A stretch of DNA of 64,000 nt, from positions 20,543-84,542 of the forward strand of contig JACPUR010000003.1 in assembly GCA_016192135.1 (NCBI GenBank), written 5' to 3'. Every line of letters begins with the position of its first letter. Position 1 is the stretch's first letter. The stretch comes from Candidatus Tectomicrobia bacterium (lineage in GTDB: Bacteria; UBA8248). Made by a program: the position numbers and the translations under genes. Positions 61,605 to 64,000 of this stretch are shown here, in pieces. Below the pieces are notes generated by a model that was not told where the DNA came from, made no database searches, and saw only the letters and a list, made by a program, of their open reading frames with translations.

Positions 61605-62573
61605 CTACAAATCCTGCCAGCGGGCAGGGATGAAGTCGTACTCGCTCCCGCGCCTGGACACGTTCCCGATGCCGGGGAAGCCCAGGTGGGTCCCGGCGAT
61701 GGTCAGGCGCTCCTGGCTCGCCATGTCGAGGATGCGCTTGCGCGACTGAACGGAGAGGGGCTTGTCCAGGTCGAAGGTGGCCGCCCAGTCCGGGCGGAGG
61801 AACTGGAGGGGCTGGATGTTGACGATGTCCCCCCAGATCAGGAGCCTCTCCCGGCCCGAGGAGAGGAGGTAGGCGGTGTGGCCCGCGGTGTGCCCCGGGC
61901 AGGCGATGGCGGTGATGCCGGGCGCCACCTCGCCGTCCTTGGAGATGAGCCGCAGCCGGCCCTTGTAGGGGGAGCCACCCGCCCGCGCGAGCTTGAAGGC
62001 CCCCCGGGCCGCCTCGGGCGCCTTGTTCATGAGCGCGTCGCTGTGCCAGTGCTTCCACTCGTTCTCGTGCACGACCATCTCGGCGTTCGGGAAGAGGGCC
62101 TGGCCCTCGGGGCTGGCGGCGCCGCTCACGTGGTCGGGGTGCATGTGGGTCATGAGGACGGCGCTGACCTGCGCGGGATCAAGGCCCGCCGCCCGCAGGA
62201 GGCTGTGGAAGCGGCCGGCGGTGGGCCCGAGGACGTTGCGGCCGCCGGTGTCCACGGCCAGGAGGCGCCCGCCGGCCGAGATGGCGTGGCAGTTGACGGG
62301 GAACACGAACCGGGTGGTGTCCATGTAGTGGACGGCGAGCAGCTTCTTGCCCTCGTCGGTGTTGCCGTCCGGGAGGACGGCGAGGGGGCGGATCAGGTAG
62401 CCGTCCATGAACGTGGTGACCGTCATGTCCCCCACCTTGTGCCGGTAGACGCTCGCCACCTGGGTCATCTGGGCCGGGGCCTGAGCGGCGGCCCGGGCTT
62501 CCCCGCCGCCGAACAGCCAGGCCGCTCCCGCCGCCGCCGTGCCGATCATGAATTCCCTGCGCGATGGATTCAT
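61605..62573 (-). CDS. Tat-exported MBL-fold metallo-hydrolase
   Basis: This 322-residue protein begins with a Tat-like signal (SRREFMIGTAAAGAAWLFGGG) after GGGGAGG. The metal motif THMHPDHVSGA and the later IACPGHTAGHTAYLL and LIWGDIVNI give an intact two-metal site. The N-terminal KVGDMTVTTFMDGYLIR is common in periplasmic MBL-fold proteins of the 'quorum-quenching lactonase/hydrolase' annotation class. The substrate is unknown. The longer open frame to 63110 is antisense to the CMD gene and is rejected. Confidence 0.88.
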   Translation of the reverse strand: MNPSRREFMIGTAAAGAAWLFGGGEARAAAQAPAQMTQVASVYRHKVGDMTVTTFMDGYLIRPLAVLPDGNTDEGKKLLAVHYMDTTRFVFPVNCHAISAGGRLLAVDTGGRNVLGPTAGRFHSLLRAAGLDPAQVSAVLMTHMHPDHVSGAASPEGQALFPNAEMVVHENEWKHWHSDALMNKAPEAARGAFKLARAGGSPYKGRLRLISKDGEVAPGITAIACPGHTAGHTAYLLSSGRERLLIWGDIVNIQPLQFLRPDWAATFDLDKPLSVQSRKRILDMASQERLTIAGTHLGFPGIGNVSRRGSEYDFIPARWQDL

Positions 62574-62775
62574 GGGCTTGCCTCCCCTGGGCTCTGAATC
62601 GGGTCCGATCCGTCCGGCATTGCGTGGAATGGGGGCGATTATAGCCGAAGGCGGGGGAGGGGCGCACCCGGCGGGTTTCGGGGCGGGGCGGGCCGGAGGA
62701 GGGGTTGGGGCTCGCGTCCCGCCGGTGTAATCTTCCAGCCACGCCACCGCCATTTCCGCCACAGGGAGGAGCCGC

Positions 62776-63327
62776 ATGAGCCGCCTGCCAGTGATCCCCT
62801 TGGAGCAGATGACGCCGGAGCAGCGCAAGCTCCACGACCGGATCGCCTCGGGCCCGCGCGGCGCCTTCCGGGGGCCCTTCACCGTCTGGATCCGGAGCCC
62901 CGAGTACCTCGACAGGCTCGACCCGGTGGGGGAGTACCTCCGCTTCAAGACGGTCCTCCCGCCGAGGCTCTCCGAGTTCGCCATCCTCATCGCCGCGCGC
63001 CTCATGAAGGCGCGGTACCCCTTCCAGGCCCACGAGCCCCTCGCGCTCAAGGGGGGCCTCGCCCCGGCCGTCATCGGCGCCCTGCGCGAGGGGAAGCGCC
63101 CGCCGGACATGAAGGCGGACGAGGCGGCCGTCTACGGCTTCGCCACCGAGCTCCTGGAGACCAAGTTCGTGAGCGACGCGGCCTTCAAGGCCGTGATGGA
63201 CCTCTTCGGGGAGAGGGGCGCCCTCGACCTCACCGTCCTCCTCGGCCACTACGCCATGGTGAGCATGACGGTGAACGCCTTCGAGGTGCCGGTGCCCCCG
63301 GGCGTCGAGCCGCCGTTTCCGCTGTAG
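62776..63327 (+). CDS. Carboxymuconolactone decarboxylase family protein
   Basis: This 183-residue AhpD-like protein starts after GGAGGAG. The RLSEFAILIAARLMKARYPFQAHEPLA block matches the family core helix, but the redox CxxC of AhpD is absent, with YPFQAHE in its place. That puts it with the CMD proteins that lack peroxidase activity. LLGHYAMVSMTVNAFEVPVP near the end is also typical. It may act in aromatic-acid degradation or be a general hydrolase; the function is not fixed. Confidence 0.88.
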   Translation: MSRLPVIPLEQMTPEQRKLHDRIASGPRGAFRGPFTVWIRSPEYLDRLDPVGEYLRFKTVLPPRLSEFAILIAARLMKARYPFQAHEPLALKGGLAPAVIGALREGKRPPDMKADEAAVYGFATELLETKFVSDAAFKAVMDLFGERGALDLTVLLGHYAMVSMTVNAFEVPVPPGVEPPFPL

Positions 63328-63357
63328 GGGAGGGGGATTCGGCGACATCGAGGGGCC

Positions 63358-63419
63358 GTAGGGGCAGGCCCCTGTGCCTGCCCCTTCCGCCCAGGGCGGC
63401 CACAGGGGGCCGCCCCTAC
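63358..63419. repeat. Variable-core palindrome pair (GTAGGGGC family)
   Basis: GTAGGGGCAGGCCCC..GCCTGCCCC (63358-63384) and GGGCGGCC..GGCCGCCCCTAC (63394-63419) form two adjacent hairpins with the family's outward ends. They lie 31 bp after the CMD stop. Confidence 0.85.
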
Positions 63420-63447
63420 GCCGCCAGAGGCATGAGAGGGAACCCCG

Positions 63448-63630
63448 GTGAAACAGCTGGCCGGGAACGCCCACGGCTTCGAGAAGAAGGGCCGCGGCCG
63501 CCCCCGCCTCCTGGGCGAGCGCGCCCACATGCTCATGCGCGGGGCCGCCGGGAACATCCACGACTGCCTCGGCGATCACCCCACCGGCGGCCTCCGCGCG
63601 AGAGAAGACCCGCCGTGGGAGAACATCTAA
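63448..63630 (+). CDS. Small basic protein of unknown function
   Basis: The GTG at 63448 follows GAGAGGG and opens a 60-residue frame starting KQLAGNAHGFEKKGRGRPRL. It is rich in Gly, Arg and His, has one cysteine, and a C-terminal EDPPWENI. There is no signal peptide or membrane segment. The sequence resembles a real coding frame, but codon bias alone cannot prove it at this length. I recognise no family. Confidence 0.4.
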   Translation: MKQLAGNAHGFEKKGRGRPRLLGERAHMLMRGAAGNIHDCLGDHPTGGLRAREDPPWENI

Positions 63631-63698
63631 GGCCTGCTCCTCCCTCGGAATTTCAGTTCCTGTTATCCGATAGGTCCATCTCACCATACGATTTCATA

Positions 63699-63727
63699 TT
63701 GTCGAAAATGATAAAGACAAGTAAAAT
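63699..63727 (+). promoter_or_regulatory. Sigma70-type promoter upstream of the last gene
   Basis: TTGTCG (63699-63704) and TAAAAT (63722-63727) are separated by 17 bp in an AT-rich stretch that contrasts with the surrounding GC-rich DNA. It lies about 95 bp before the ATG at 63821. Confidence 0.6.
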
Positions 63728-63820
63728 TTCTCCATGAGGTGAGAATGGGAGGGTGTCATGCCTTCGGACCGCCCGGGCCGTTGCGCGCCCGGGGCGGCGC
63801 CGGGAGAGGAGGTGCCTCGC

Positions 63821-64000
63821 ATGGCCATGCGCGGATGGCTCAGGGTGGCCTTGATCTCCGCGGCGGCGTGGGTGGTGGGCGCGGCTCCCGCTTTCGCGCA
63901 CCATTGCGATTCCATCCGGAATCACATCGCCAATGTCGACCGGGCGATGAGCCAGGACACCACAGCGAGCAATCGCAACTACCACATCAACCAGCGCAAC
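63821..64000 (+). CDS. Secreted protein of unknown function (partial)
   Basis: The frame is open to the window edge. The start at 63821 has GAGAGGAGG eight bases upstream; an in-frame ATG at 63758 is a longer alternative. It has a clear Sec signal peptide (MAMRGWLRVALISAAAWVVG, cleavage near AFAHH). The mature part begins HHCDSIRNHIANVDRAMSQD and is polar and asparagine-rich so far. Too little is present to name a family. Confidence 0.6.
   Translation, partial: MAMRGWLRVALISAAAWVVGAAPAFAHHCDSIRNHIANVDRAMSQDTTASNRNYHINQRN

Noticed and set aside
63653..63985. Minus-strand frame at the right edge
   Set aside because: It is antisense to a better-supported secreted protein with signal peptide and ribosome-binding site.

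Overview
The window is GC-rich bacterial chromosome, densely coding on both strands, with Shine-Dalgarno sites of the AGGAGG type and many stop/start overlaps. Sec and Tat signal peptides, a lipobox, TRAP and ABC importers with periplasmic binding proteins, and a membrane-anchored periplasmic oxidoreductase indicate a Gram-negative-type envelope. The gene mix (TAXI-type TRAP transport, orphan binding proteins, CoxSLM-type hydroxylase, acyl-CoA enzymes, Asp/Glu racemase-like proteins, DinB/mycothiol-type enzymes) resembles uncultured high-GC lineages such as Rokubacteria, Tectomicrobia or former Deltaproteobacteria. That placement is inference; nothing in the window fixes the phylum. No prophage, transposase or CRISPR array was found.

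Layout. 1-1966 (minus): a TAXI TRAP importer, with its permease cut by the window edge. 2268-11753 (plus): a tightly packed biosynthetic run trpF-trpB-trpA-leuC-leuD-leuB-asd-mtnP-hemL-ftsB, followed by an initiator tRNA-Met and a strong terminator. 12249-12518: a small unknown gene. 12694-24333 (plus): a formate-dehydrogenase-type molybdoenzyme locus. It holds FdhD with an unusual C-terminal extension, a small lipoprotein, a 728-residue polyferredoxin with an MvhD-like segment, a TorD-like chaperone, a small Cys-tailed protein, the Tat-target peptide typical of FDH regions, the catalytic subunit (Cys, not Sec), a four-cluster ferredoxin subunit, an NrfD-type membrane anchor, a cytochrome c and a seven-repeat FG-GAP protein. 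24517-36777: catabolic genes (dienelactone hydrolase, FAH family, acyl-CoA dehydrogenase, ADP-forming acyl-CoA synthetase, two Asp/Glu racemase-superfamily enzymes) mixed with orphan binding proteins. 37003-42679: a complete dipeptide/oligopeptide-type ABC importer (two ATPases, binding protein, two permeases).

42792-64000 is more mosaic: a membrane SGNH hydrolase, a GH13 enzyme, an NYN nuclease, two paralogous DinB/maleylpyruvate-isomerase-like proteins, coxS-coxL-coxM (form II type), an aldo/keto reductase, an LVIVD protein, two toxin-antitoxin pairs, a phytoene-dehydrogenase-like oxidoreductase, a propionyl-CoA synthetase, tRNA-Leu(UAA), a Tat-exported MBL-fold hydrolase and a CMD-family protein. 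Its intergenic spaces carry three kinds of non-coding repeat: variable-core palindromes with GTAGGGGC/GCCCCTAC ends, roughly 75-95 bp imperfect inverted repeats with GTCATCCTGAG ends, and clusters of degenerate direct repeats with a 10-bp period.

The two most interesting signals are the FDH locus, with its FdhD fusion and several unassigned small parts, and the helically phased 10-bp repeat clusters at 47864-48250 and 60301-60620.
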